A DNA stretch of 64,000 nucleotides, taken from the NCBI GenBank assembly GCA_046347635.1, contig JAXMFT010000010.1:1-64000 (forward strand). The letters are read 5' to 3'. How positions within the stretch are numbered: position 1 is the stretch's first letter; the number at the start of each line of letters is the position of its first letter. The position numbers and the translations under genes are program-made. The stretch is from JAGVSZ01 sp019137045 (GTDB lineage: Bacteria > Pseudomonadota > Gammaproteobacteria > Burkholderiales > SG8-39). This document shows, piece after piece, positions 37,744 through 48,124 of this stretch. The notes beneath the pieces are model-generated. The model did not search any database and was not told the DNA's origin. It saw only the letters and a program-made list of their open reading frames with translations.

Positions 37744-38874
37744 TCAGTCCTTGAACGCTAGGTCGTGCCCGAGGATCGTCAGCCCGACGAAGCTGCTGCC
37801 GTTGTGGTTGGTCGGGGTGAAGCTCACGATGTACCCGCCGAGGTCGTAGCTCTGGATCGAATCGAGGGCGACGAGCAGCTTCTCGCGCGTGAGCTGCGGG
37901 CCGGCGCGGCGGATGCCTTCGACCAGCACCTTCATCGCGATGTACGACTCGAGCGACTGGTAGGAAAAGCTCTTCTTGCCGGTCAGCTTCTCCGCGGCAT
38001 CCTGGTACTCCTTGACGATCGGGATCGAGCGCTTGGAGACCGTCGGCACGACCTGCGTCATGGCCACGCCGAGCCCCTCGGCCCCGAGCGCGCCCGCGAG
38101 CGCGGTGGAGCCGGGGAACGAGTTGCTGATGAACTGGGCGCCCGAGCCCTGCTTGCGCGCGAGCTTGACGAAGTCCGCGGCGTGCTTGTAGAGCGTCGTG
38201 GTGATGATCACGTCGGGGTTGGCCTGCAGGACCTTGGCGACCTCCTTGCTGATGTCGGCCTGCGTGCGCTGCAACGGGGCCACCGCCACCACGGTCAGGT
38301 TGCGCGACTTCAGCGCGCGCTCGACGGCGCCCAGGTTGGCCTTCCCGACCGCGTCCTCGTAGTGCACGATCGCGAAGCGCTTGATGCCGAAGGTGGTGTA
38401 GTGATCGACCACCTTCTCCATCTCGTCGGCGTAGCTCGCGCGATGGTTGAAGACGAAACGGTTGAAGACGCGCATCGGGTCGGCGCCGGTGAAGGGCGCG
38501 ACGAACGCGATGCGCGCCGCCTCGACGTGCGGCAGTGCCGGGCGGCTGAGCGTGGCGCTGCCGTAGCCGTAGAGCGCGATCACGCCCTGGTCGATGAGCG
38601 TCTTGGTGTTCGCTTCCGATTTCTTCGTGTCGTTCGCGTCGTCGAGCGACACGAGCTCGATCTTGCGGCCGTTCACCCCGCCCGCCTCGTTCACCTTCTT
38701 GAGGTACGCGAGCGCCCCCTCCCGGATGTCCTCGCCGAGGTCCTTGTTGATGCCGCTGAGCGGCACCGACTGGCCGATGACGATCGGACCGCTTGAGTCG
38801 GGTTTCTGGGCCAGCACGGGCAGCGCGAAGGCGGTGGCGAGCGCTGCGGCAACGAACGTTCTGCGATGCATCAT
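37744..38874 (-). CDS. ABC transporter substrate-binding protein, LivJ/K-like
   Basis: This 376-residue protein has a twin-start MM and a signal peptide (MMHRRTFVAAALATAFALPVLAQ). A type 1 periplasmic-binding fold of the Peripla_BP_6 class follows: IVIGQSVPLSGINKDLGEDIREGALAYLKKVNEAGGVNGRKIELVSLDDA near the start, LYGYGSATLSRPALPHVEAARIAFVAPFTG mid-chain. Such proteins bind branched-chain amino acids, amides or aromatic acids and feed LivHMGF-type permeases. No permease or ATPase gene is adjacent, so it is an orphan. An upstream ggag suits either ATG. Confidence 0.92.
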   Translation of the reverse strand: MMHRRTFVAAALATAFALPVLAQKPDSSGPIVIGQSVPLSGINKDLGEDIREGALAYLKKVNEAGGVNGRKIELVSLDDANDTKKSEANTKTLIDQGVIALYGYGSATLSRPALPHVEAARIAFVAPFTGADPMRVFNRFVFNHRASYADEMEKVVDHYTTFGIKRFAIVHYEDAVGKANLGAVERALKSRNLTVVAVAPLQRTQADISKEVAKVLQANPDVIITTTLYKHAADFVKLARKQGSGAQFISNSFPGSTALAGALGAEGLGVAMTQVVPTVSKRSIPIVKEYQDAAEKLTGKKSFSYQSLESYIAMKVLVEGIRRAGPQLTREKLLVALDSIQSYDLGGYIVSFTPTNHNGSSFVGLTILGHDLAFKD

Positions 38875-38996
38875 CGGGCTCCCTGGGGACCGGGTCAGGT
38901 CAAGCGCAAAGAATCGGGGCTAACCCCCGATGGGTCCAGGAAGAATTGCCGATCCCGGGGGTGCGCGCAAGGGTCGGCGCCCACAGGGTGGAATAC

Positions 38997-41171
38997 TCAC
39001 GCGACCGCTTCCGGAACGGCGAACGAGAGCGGAGGATGCCCGCTGCGCGCCCGGTCCGCGATGACCTGGTAGGCCGCTTCGAGCTGCCGGACGCGCCGCC
39101 GGGCGTCGAACAGCGGACTCGCGGCGCGGGACGCCGCCAGTCTGGCGCGGATCGCCGCCCGCTGCGTCGGGTCGGCCGCGAGGCGGATCGCGGCGGCGAC
39201 GTACGCTTCGGTCCCGACCACCGCCAGCTCGGGCACGCCGGCGAGCGCCAGCATGCCGGCGGCGGTGCGGGCCACCGGCGAGCTCCCGTGGCGCGTGACC
39301 ACCGGCACGCCCGCCCAGAGCGCGTCGCAGGCGCCGGTGATCGCGCCCCAGTCGAACGCGTCCAGGAACACGTCGGCGTGCGCGAGGCGCGCGAGATGGG
39401 CGGCGAGCGGCACGCGCGGCGCGAAGCGCAGGCGCTCGGGCGCGACGCCGGCCCCCGCCGTCGCGCGCAGGAGGTTCGCGCGGCACGCCGGGCCGTTGTC
39501 GGCGAGCCAGAGGACGCTCCCCGGCGCCGCGTGGAGCACGCGCAGCCAGGCGCCGAACGCCGCGGGCCCGATCTTGTGCGCGGCGTGAAAGGCGCAGAGC
39601 ACGACCGCGTCGTCGGGCAGCCCGTGATCGCGGCGCGCGTCCGGACGCGCGCCGTCGGCGCGATCGGGCGGGTAGAGGAACCACGTGTCGGGCAGGAAGA
39701 TGAGCGGCTCGTGCCACTCGCGCTCGCAGCCGGGCGGCGTCGCCCGGCGGTCGGTGACCGCGTAGTCGACGAAATCCGCGCCGAGGGTGGACGGGAAACC
39801 CAGGTAGCCGACCTGCACCGGCGCCGGGCGCAGGGCGAGGATCTCGGGACGGGCGCCGTCGGTGTAGCCGCCCAGGTCCACCAGCACGTCGATCCCGTCG
39901 CGGGCGATGGTCTGCGCGGCGGCGCGATACCCGAGTCCCGACAGGTCGCGAAAGGCGTCGGCGGCGCGCTCGAGCGCGCGCCGGAGGTCGCTGCCGTCGC
40001 TCGGCGCGAGGCTGTAGGCGTACGTCTCGAAGCGCGCGGCATCGCGCTGCTCGAACAGGGCGCGCGACAGGCGTGCCACGACGTGGTTGCGGAAGTCCGC
40101 GGACAGGTAGCCGACGCGCAGCCTTCCCTCGCCGCGCGGAGGGCGCGGCGCCAGCGTCGCCCCCACGCCGCGCTGCACGTGCGCGGCCACGGCGCGCGCC
40201 AGCGCGAGGCGGACTTCCGGGTCGACCGGGAGCGTCGCGGCGGCGAACGCCAGCGCACGCTCGGTCGGGAGCGCGTCCGGGCGACGCGTCGCCAGGTCGC
40301 GCAGCAGGGCGACGAACCGGTCGTGCACGCCCCAGTCGCACTCCCGCAGGCGTGCGCTCATGCGGGCGAGGAACACGGTCTCCGGCGTGAAGCGCGGCGG
40401 CACGCCGCCTCCCGCGACGCTCGCCCAGCGCGCATCGACGCTCGCCGCGTCGGCGGCGCGCGCGGCGGCCCAGGCGGCGGCCGACTCCGCGAACCGCTCC
40501 AGCACGGCGAGCGCCAGCGCGCGGTCGAAGAGGGCGCCGGAATGCCGGGCATCCAGGGCGAGCGCGCGGTCGCAGTGCGCGAGCGCCGCTTCCGCCCGGC
40601 CGAGCGCGAGGGCGACTTCCGCGAGGTTGTAGTGCGAGTCGGCGAGGTCCGGATACGCCTCGGCCGCCGCGCGGTCGTTGGCGTAGGCCTCCTCGAGCCG
40701 CCCGAGGCGGGTGAGGGCGAGGCCGCGGTTCAGGCGCGCGGGGCGATGGCGCGCGTCGCGCGCGAGCGCCGCGTCGTAGCGGTCGAGCGCGGCGGGGAGA
40801 TCGCCCCGCGCCTCGTGCACGAGCCCGCAGTTGAACCAGGCGTCGGGGTCGGCGGCGAAATCCGCGGTGAGGCGGTCGCACCGGCGCAGCGCTTCGTCCG
40901 CGCGCCCCGCCTGGCACAGGACGGCGAGCGCGGCGTAGCGCGCGTCGCGATGGGTCGGGTCGAGCGACGCCGCGGCGTCGAACGCGGCGAGGGCTGCGGG
41001 GAGCTGCCCGAGGCCGTGATGGCAGACGCCGCGGAGGAAGTGTGCGGCGGGTTCCCGCGGCGCGGCGTGCGCGGCCTGCGCGAGGGGGCCGAGCGCGGCC
41101 GCGTACTCGCGCCGCTCGATCAGCCGCAGCGCCGCGGCGACGAGCGAGCGCGAACCTTCCGGATCGGACAA
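38997..41171 (-). CDS. TPR-containing GT41 glycosyltransferase, SPINDLY/OGT-like
   Basis: The N-terminal half has about seven TPR motifs (for example WFNCGLVHEARGDLPAALDRYDAAL). The C-terminal half has the GT41 catalytic region: LRVGYLSADFRNHVVARL with its histidine, DVLVDLGGYTDGARPEILALRPAPVQVGYLGFPSTLGADFVDYAVTD, LWLADNGPACR and DAFDWGAITGACDALWAGVPVVTRHG. Homologues move GlcNAc, fucose or other sugars to protein Ser/Thr; the donor here is unknown. It has no signal peptide and is probably cytoplasmic. An ATG at 41258 would overlap the FecR gene by 80 bp, so TTG at 41171 (724 residues) is preferred, without much certainty. It is last in the SLAM-FecR run. Confidence 0.86.
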   Translation of the reverse strand: MSDPEGSRSLVAAALRLIERREYAAALGPLAQAAHAAPREPAAHFLRGVCHHGLGQLPAALAAFDAAASLDPTHRDARYAALAVLCQAGRADEALRRCDRLTADFAADPDAWFNCGLVHEARGDLPAALDRYDAALARDARHRPARLNRGLALTRLGRLEEAYANDRAAAEAYPDLADSHYNLAEVALALGRAEAALAHCDRALALDARHSGALFDRALALAVLERFAESAAAWAAARAADAASVDARWASVAGGGVPPRFTPETVFLARMSARLRECDWGVHDRFVALLRDLATRRPDALPTERALAFAAATLPVDPEVRLALARAVAAHVQRGVGATLAPRPPRGEGRLRVGYLSADFRNHVVARLSRALFEQRDAARFETYAYSLAPSDGSDLRRALERAADAFRDLSGLGYRAAAQTIARDGIDVLVDLGGYTDGARPEILALRPAPVQVGYLGFPSTLGADFVDYAVTDRRATPPGCEREWHEPLIFLPDTWFLYPPDRADGARPDARRDHGLPDDAVVLCAFHAAHKIGPAAFGAWLRVLHAAPGSVLWLADNGPACRANLLRATAGAGVAPERLRFAPRVPLAAHLARLAHADVFLDAFDWGAITGACDALWAGVPVVTRHGSSPVARTAAGMLALAGVPELAVVGTEAYVAAAIRLAADPTQRAAIRARLAASRAASPLFDARRRVRQLEAAYQVIADRARSGHPPLSFAVPEAVA

Positions 41172-41178
41172 CGCGCGG

Positions 41179-42705
41179 TCAACGGGCGAAGGCCGCCGCG
41201 CCCGAGACTGTCGGACCGCCGCCGGTGACCTGGTACGCAAAGCCTGCGTGCGAGGCATTCGCGCCGTAGAAGTGACCGTTGACCTGCGCCGAGCAGGTCG
41301 TGAACTGGCACGCCCCGGTGCTGCCCGCGAACTCCGCGGTGCCGAGCGTGCCGTTGAACGGCGTGAACGGCCCGGTGATGGCCATCCCGGGCTTGTTCAT
41401 GACGTAGGTGTTGCCCGCGTGCGTGAAGGTGAAGTTCTGCAGGTCGACCGTGGGTGCGGGGCCCAGGTTGGCGACCAGCTGCCCGCCGGTCACGGTTCCC
41501 GGCGGGCTGATCCCGTTGGTCGGCGCGGTCGCGCCGATCAGGTTGAAGGTGAGCGTGCCGGACCCGCCGAGGGCGGCGATCGGCGCGGGATTGCCCACGA
41601 CGTAGTGCAGGCCGTCGTTCGCGGCGTACGTCTGGGGCGGGATCGCGGCGATCGTGGACGCGACCGGTCCTGTCCACCGCCCCCAGGCGAGCGCGCCCCC
41701 GGCCGTCCCGAACTCCGCCTGGGTGCCGTTGAGGGTCGCGGTGCCATTCGCGCCGGTCCAGCTCGTCAGCTTGCCGGCGGCGTCGAACGTCGCGCTCACC
41801 TGGCCGTCGTTCGCCGTGAACGGACTCGCTCCGCCCGACGCGTAGGAGAGGTCGTACCCCGATCCGCTCGCGAGCGGCGGGTTGGGGTTCGATGGAACGG
41901 CCGGCGGCACGACCGTCGCGGCATTGTCGAAGATGCCCGGCGGAATCGTCCCCGGCGGGATCGGCCAGTTCGACGCCACGGCTGCCTCGACGATGTCGCC
42001 CGAGATCGGCGTCTGGGACGGGCTACCCGATCCGCCGAGGAGCGTCGGGGACGCCTCGCCCTGCGGCAGCAGGGGCGGCGGCGGCAGCACCGGGCCCTCG
42101 GACACCATGTCCGGTCCGCGATTCGGATCCGGGAACGTCATCGCCGCCTGGCCGGCGGGGACTTCCACGACGGTCTTGGCGTCCAGGCCCTTGATCGTCC
42201 AGACCCCGCTCGTGCCGCGCAGGAGCGTGCGGCCGTCGTCGAAGACCTGGAGGACGCCGCCGGTGCCGCGGATCCCGATGGTCGCGGTCGGGGTCTGGAT
42301 CTCGTACGCGCTGCGGTTGACGCGCCCGATCGCCCCGGTGACCGCGCGCATCGCGCCCTTGAGCAGGCCGAAGAGGCCGCGCTCCGAGCCGTCGGTGCGC
42401 CCGTCGTAGCGGTACTCGCGGATCGCGAAATCGGTGTTCGGCTGCAGGGACACGTAGGCGCCGTCGGCGAAGCGGAGCTGGGCGCGGCCGTCGTTGGTGA
42501 CGATGCGGTCGCCCGAGTTGAGCTCGGCCCCCTTCGCGAGCGGCCGCGTCCGCCCGTCGGCCCCGGTCGCGACCACGTTGCCGATCGAGAAATCCACCGA
42601 CCCGGCGGGCGCCGCGTGCGCCTCCGTGCCGAGCAGCGCCGCGATCGCGGCGGCGAGCGCGAGCTTGCGCCCGGCGTACTGCGAGTTCGGTTTATCCATG
42701 CTCAA
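41179..42705 (-). CDS. Exported FecR-domain protein with C-terminal glycine-rich beta domain (candidate SLAM cargo)
   Basis: This 508-residue protein has a signal peptide (about 1-31, ending GTEAHA) that lacks a lipobox, then a FecR domain (about 35-195; NSGDRIVTNDGRAQLRFADGAYVSLQPNTDF and ATIGIRGTGG). A Pro-rich linker (about 205-290) leads to a C-terminal domain of alternating strands (about 295-508) ending NGHFYGANASHAGFAYQVTGGG, with two close cysteines (ACQFTTC). The ending resembles the GxFxGxxAxxxGxxF signature of transferrin-binding-protein-like 8-stranded barrels. The SLAM-like gene lies directly upstream on the same strand. Inference: a surface or secreted protein carried by that partner. 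Classical FecR acts in iron-siderophore signalling, but no FecA or FecI is nearby. Confidence 0.8.
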   Translation of the reverse strand: MSMDKPNSQYAGRKLALAAAIAALLGTEAHAAPAGSVDFSIGNVVATGADGRTRPLAKGAELNSGDRIVTNDGRAQLRFADGAYVSLQPNTDFAIREYRYDGRTDGSERGLFGLLKGAMRAVTGAIGRVNRSAYEIQTPTATIGIRGTGGVLQVFDDGRTLLRGTSGVWTIKGLDAKTVVEVPAGQAAMTFPDPNRGPDMVSEGPVLPPPPLLPQGEASPTLLGGSGSPSQTPISGDIVEAAVASNWPIPPGTIPPGIFDNAATVVPPAVPSNPNPPLASGSGYDLSYASGGASPFTANDGQVSATFDAAGKLTSWTGANGTATLNGTQAEFGTAGGALAWGRWTGPVASTIAAIPPQTYAANDGLHYVVGNPAPIAALGGSGTLTFNLIGATAPTNGISPPGTVTGGQLVANLGPAPTVDLQNFTFTHAGNTYVMNKPGMAITGPFTPFNGTLGTAEFAGSTGACQFTTCSAQVNGHFYGANASHAGFAYQVTGGGPTVSGAAAFAR

Positions 42706-42858
42706 CGCTCCCGAATGGTCGGCGCCGTGCGCGACGGAATCTCGCCGCCGGCCGACGGCCTTCCGTCGCGCGCGGGGGCTCCGGCCGCAATGGGCCGACC
42801 CGGCTGGCCGCGCTTCCTCACCTTAGCAAGTTCCGCACCCCGAGTGCGGCGCCGCCGC

Positions 42859-44181
42859 TCAGAAATCCCGCCGCACCGTGACGGTGGCCACGGTGCGGTC
42901 GTACTCGTTCAGCTCGATGTTCGAGTCGTTCTTCGTGTACGCGACCTGGGGCGTGAGCGTCCACTTGGGCAGGAACGTGTACGCGAGTCCCAGCCGGAGG
43001 TCGTACTGGTTGTCCTCGCGCGTGACGAGGAAGGTCGGGTTCACGCCGTTGTAGTTGCGCCGCTCGTAGGCCGCGGACCCGAACAGGACCGCCTGGGGCG
43101 TCAGCGTGGCCTGTCCGCCGAGCCGCGCGCCGAACGGCGTGTAGCCGAGGTACTCGTACTGCGAGGCCGTGGTGCGCTCGTCGCCGCCGTAGCCGGAGAC
43201 GAACGCGACCGGGCTGTACGGGCCGGCGAACGCCTGCGAATACGCCACCCCCCCGATCGCGCGGTTGGCGTCCTGCGGCGACTGCGAGGGCTGCGGGTAG
43301 CGCAGCGCGGAGAACTGGCCGAAGACCGTGACCTGCTGCGTGGGGCTGAGGTTGTGCAGCCACTGCGCCGTGCCGCCGTAGAGGTTGCGGTAGCGGTCGT
43401 TGTCCAGCCAGAACATCTGTCCCTGCGCGAGCGCGACGAGCTGGTTGGCGCCCCGCGTCCAGCGCACGCCCGCGCTGCCGTCGAGCGTGCCGGTGTTGAA
43501 CTCGCTGTAGTCCTGGTTGAACTTGCCCGCGTAGGTGCCCGCGGCGAGCAGCGACCACTCGTCGGAGACCGCCTGGTCGATCGACGCGCCGGCGCTCGCG
43601 GCCGCGAACCACGACGACTGCGCCTGGGCGTTCGCCGAGAGCTGCCCGATCGCGCCGCCGAAGGCCGGGATCGCGATCGTGCTGCGCGAGGTGGCGCTGT
43701 TGACGTTGGTGTCGTAGCCGAGACCGGCCTCCACGAACGCGCGCAGGCGGGTCGTCTGGGGTTCGAGCGCGGACAGGTAGCGGTCGATCGTCTGGCGCGC
43801 GGCGTCGGGCGGGTTCTGCGACCGCACCGTCCGGAATTCGCGCCGCGCGTTCTCGCGCTCGCCGAGCACGAAGTACGCGCGCGCGATCTCGGCCCGGGCC
43901 TGCAGGTAGTTGGGGTTGACCGCGAGCACGCGCTCCAGGGCGAAGATGGCGGCCTGCGCGTCGCCCGCGTCGAGCGCCGCGATCCCCAGCAGGTAGTCGT
44001 ACTCGATCTCCCCGGCGCGCTTCGCTTCCAGCGGGCGCAGCAGGTCGTACGCCTCCTTCGGCCGCTTCTCTTCGAGGAGTTTCCTCGCCTGATCAAGAGG
44101 TTGATCCGCGAACGCGGGCGCGCAGACGAAGGCGGCGACGAGCGCCGCAAAGGTGCCTGTGCGGATCCAGCTGACCCACAT
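42859..44181 (-). CDS. SLAM/DUF560-like outer-membrane protein (TPR plus beta-barrel)
   Basis: This 440-residue protein has a signal peptide (1-25, APAFA then DQ). A periplasmic TPR domain (about 28-140; YDYLLGIAALDAGDAQAAIFALERVLAVNPNYLQARAEIARAYF) is followed by a barrel rich in alternating aromatic strands (about 150-440), with FVEAGLGYDTNVNSAT at its start and the C-terminal Phe (VTVRRDF) typical of Bam substrates. This is the layout of surface lipoprotein assembly modulators, now called type XI secretion, which move TbpB-like proteins across the outer membrane. The start has a strong ggaggggagg. The adjacent FecR protein is the candidate cargo. Confidence 0.8.
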   Translation of the reverse strand: MWVSWIRTGTFAALVAAFVCAPAFADQPLDQARKLLEEKRPKEAYDLLRPLEAKRAGEIEYDYLLGIAALDAGDAQAAIFALERVLAVNPNYLQARAEIARAYFVLGERENARREFRTVRSQNPPDAARQTIDRYLSALEPQTTRLRAFVEAGLGYDTNVNSATSRSTIAIPAFGGAIGQLSANAQAQSSWFAAASAGASIDQAVSDEWSLLAAGTYAGKFNQDYSEFNTGTLDGSAGVRWTRGANQLVALAQGQMFWLDNDRYRNLYGGTAQWLHNLSPTQQVTVFGQFSALRYPQPSQSPQDANRAIGGVAYSQAFAGPYSPVAFVSGYGGDERTTASQYEYLGYTPFGARLGGQATLTPQAVLFGSAAYERRNYNGVNPTFLVTREDNQYDLRLGLAYTFLPKWTLTPQVAYTKNDSNIELNEYDRTVATVTVRRDF

Positions 44182-44213
44182 CCTCCCCTCCGATCAACGG
44201 GTTATGACCGGAT

Positions 44214-44231
44214 CTTAGGGGAAAACCTAAG
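44214..44231. promoter_or_regulatory. Perfect dyad before the SLAM-like gene, candidate operator
   Basis: The arms CTTAGG (44214-44219) and CCTAAG (44226-44231) flank six A/G bases, about 33 bp upstream of the SLAM-like start. On the minus strand the dyad runs into TAAGAT, a possible -10, with GTTCAT about 16 bp upstream as a weak -35. A regulator binding the dyad would cover the promoter spacer. The binding protein is unknown. Confidence 0.5.
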
Positions 44232-44281
44232 GAATGAACAGGGGTCGTCCGCCGAACCGGCCCGCGCCGGGGATCCTGCGG

Positions 44282-44297
44282 CCCCGCCGTTGCGGGG
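44282..44297 (-). terminator. Weak hairpin after dnaJ
   Basis: The stem ccccgc (44282-44287) / gcgggg (44292-44297) has a 4-nt loop and lies 26 bp past the dnaJ stop. No T-run follows on the minus strand, so termination would be incomplete or Rho-dependent. Confidence 0.35.
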
Positions 44298-44322
44298 ATG
44301 CAACGCGCGCGGGGTGCCCCGG

Positions 44323-45435
44323 CTAGGAGGCGAAGAACTCCCGCACCTTGTCCATCCAGGACTTGGCCCGGGGGTTGTGCCGATCGCCATGCTTCTGCGT
44401 GATCGCGTCGAACTCGCGCAGCAGTTCGCGCTGGCGCTCGGTGAGGTTCACCGGCGTCTCGATCACGACGTGACAGAAGAGATCCCCGTGCGTGCTCGAG
44501 CGCACGCCCTTGATCCCCTTGCCGCGGAGCCGGAACACCTTCCCGCTCTGCGTCTCGGCCGGGATCCTGATCTTCGCGACGCCGTCCAGGGTCGGGATGT
44601 CGATCTCGCCGCCGAGCGCGGCGGACGCGAAGCTGATCGGCATCTCGCAGTGGAGGTCGTCGTGGTCGCGCTGGAAGACCGCGTGCGGCTTGAGGCGGAT
44701 CTGGACGTACAGGTCGCCGGGCGGCCCGCCATTCATCCCGGGCTCGCCCTCGTTCGCGAGCCGGATGCGGTCCCCGTCGTCCACCCCGGGCGGGATCTTC
44801 ACCGCGAGCGTCTTCTGGGTCTTCGAACGCCCCGCGCCCTGGCAGGCGCCGCAGGGCTCGGCGACCATTTTTCCGGTCCCGTGGCAGCGCGGGCAGGTCT
44901 GCTGGATCGAGAAGAACCCCTGCTGCATCCGCACCTGCCCCTGCCCGTGGCAGGTGGCGCAGGTCTGGGGTTTGGTGCCCGGCTTGGCGCCGGTGCCGCC
45001 GCAGGTCGCGCAGTCCTCGTAGGTGGGGACGCGGATCTTGGTCTCGGTCCCGTGCGCGGCCTGCTCGAGCGCGACCTCGAGGTTGTAGCGCAGGTCCGCG
45101 CCGCGATAGACCCCCGAGCGCGTGCGGCCCTGGCCGAAGATGTCGCCGAAGATCTCGCCGAACGCGTCGGCGAAGTTCGAGAATCCCGCCCCGCCCGCGG
45201 CCGCCTGCGGATTGACGCCCGCGTGGCCGAAGCGGTCGTAGGCGGCGCGCTTCTGGTCGTCGGACAGCACCTCGTAGGCTTCCTTCGCCTCCTTGAAGTG
45301 CTCCTCGGCCCTGGGGTTGTCGGGGTTGCGGTCGGGGTGCCACTTCATCGCGAGCTTCCGGTAGGCCTTCTTGACGGCCTCCTCGTCGGCGTCGCGATTG
45401 ACCCCCAGCACCTCGTAGTAGTCCCGCTTTGCCAT
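44323..45435 (-). CDS. dnaJ: Chaperone protein DnaJ (Hsp40)
   Basis: This 370-residue protein has a J-domain with the HPD motif (MKWHPDRNPDN, about 31-35) that stimulates DnaK ATPase. A short Gly/Ala/Phe region with GAGFSNFADAFGEIFGDIFG follows. Four CxxCxGxG zinc repeats are CATCGGTG, CATCHGQG, CPRCHGTG and CGACQGAG. The C-terminal substrate-binding beta domains complete it. The length is standard. It is the third gene of grpE-dnaK-dnaJ, separated from dnaK by 131 bp containing a long hairpin. Confidence 0.98.
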   Translation of the reverse strand: MAKRDYYEVLGVNRDADEEAVKKAYRKLAMKWHPDRNPDNPRAEEHFKEAKEAYEVLSDDQKRAAYDRFGHAGVNPQAAAGGAGFSNFADAFGEIFGDIFGQGRTRSGVYRGADLRYNLEVALEQAAHGTETKIRVPTYEDCATCGGTGAKPGTKPQTCATCHGQGQVRMQQGFFSIQQTCPRCHGTGKMVAEPCGACQGAGRSKTQKTLAVKIPPGVDDGDRIRLANEGEPGMNGGPPGDLYVQIRLKPHAVFQRDHDDLHCEMPISFASAALGGEIDIPTLDGVAKIRIPAETQSGKVFRLRGKGIKGVRSSTHGDLFCHVVIETPVNLTERQRELLREFDAITQKHGDRHNPRAKSWMDKVREFFAS

Positions 45436-45464
45436 CCTCCGAGCCCCGCTCCCCGATAAGACGC

Positions 45465-45508
45465 GGCCGCGTTAAGCGTCGCGCCATCCGCGACGCTTCA
45501 ACGCGGCC
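45465..45508. repeat. Long inverted repeat in the dnaK-dnaJ spacer
   Basis: The arms 45465-45483 (19 nt) and 45489-45508 (20 nt) are complementary over their full length apart from one bulged base, with a 5-nt loop (ccatc). In the minus-strand transcript this forms a roughly 19-bp stem between dnaK and dnaJ, starting about 27 nt before the dnaJ start. There is no T-run, so it is more likely an mRNA-stability, processing or attenuation element than a full terminator. Confidence 0.85.
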
Positions 45509-45566
45509 AGTTGGGACGTCACGCGCGCACGGCGCCTATCGACCTCGTGCGCTCCCGCGTGGCGGC

Positions 45567-47507
<1,941 letters not shown>

Positions 47508-47544
47508 GGACGTGGTCCTGTCGAAAATGCGGTTCTTGCGTCGG

Positions 47545-47572
47545 ATGTGGGGCTAAGTCCCGGGAACTCAAG
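47545..47572 (-). promoter_or_regulatory. Sigma-32 (heat-shock) promoter match before dnaK
   Basis: On the minus strand CTTGAG (47572-47567) and CCCCACAT (47552-47545) are 14 bp apart, close to the RpoH consensus CTTGAAA / CCCCATnT. It is 38 bp upstream of the dnaK ATG and overlaps the grpE stop region. Confidence 0.75.
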
Positions 47573-48092
47573 CCTCTTTCGGCTGCGCGACGGTCACCAG
47601 GGCGGGCCGGATCACCCGTTCGTTCAGCGCGTAGCCCTTCTGCAGCACGTTGATGACGGTGTGCGGATCCTTGTCCGAGGGCAGCATGCTGATCGCTTCG
47701 TGCCGGTGCGGGTCGAACTTCTCGCCCGCGGGGTTGATCTCGCGCACCTGGTGGCGCTCGAAGACGGCCTCGAGCTGGCGCAGCGTCAGCTCGACGCCGT
47801 TGCGCAGGTTCTCCGCGGTGGCGTTCTCGGCGGCGAGCGCGGCCTCCAGGCTGTCCCGGACGGCGAGGAGGTCGGTGGCGAAGCGCTCGATGCCGAACTT
47901 GTGCGCCTTCGCGACGTCGTCCTGGGCGCGTTTGCGGGCGTTCTCGGCCTCGGCCTTGGCGCGCAGCCACGCGTCGTGGTGCTCGGCGGCCTTGAGCTCG
48001 GCCGCGCGCAGCTGCTCCTCGAGGTTCGGCGCGGCCTCGGCGGCCTCGGCGCTCGCCGCGGGGGGTAGGTCGTGCAGCGGATCGGACGTCAT
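47568..48092 (-). CDS. grpE: Nucleotide exchange factor GrpE
   Basis: This 174-residue protein has an Ala/Glu-rich N-terminus and a long coiled coil (about 20-95; LKAAEHHDAWLRAKAEAENARKRAQDD). The C-terminal beta domain has the signature NPAGEKFDPHRHEAISMLPS and VLQKGYALNERVIRPALVTVAQ. It releases ADP from DnaK and acts as a thermosensor dimer. It is first gene of the grpE-dnaK-dnaJ cluster. dnaK starts 60 bp after its stop. Its own sigma-32-type promoter lies upstream. Confidence 0.98.
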   Translation of the reverse strand: MTSDPLHDLPPAASAEAAEAAPNLEEQLRAAELKAAEHHDAWLRAKAEAENARKRAQDDVAKAHKFGIERFATDLLAVRDSLEAALAAENATAENLRNGVELTLRQLEAVFERHQVREINPAGEKFDPHRHEAISMLPSDKDPHTVINVLQKGYALNERVIRPALVTVAQPKEA

Positions 48093-48124
48093 CGCACTCG
48101 CGCTTTCCGGTTGGTCGGGTGGGT

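Noticed and set aside
41248..45459. A 1,403-residue open frame on the plus strand opposite the SLAM, FecR and dnaJ genes
   Set aside because: It is a mirror frame of high-GC coding sequence; composition is Arg/Val/Gly/Glu-biased with no domain, and dnaJ and its neighbours on the other strand are certain.
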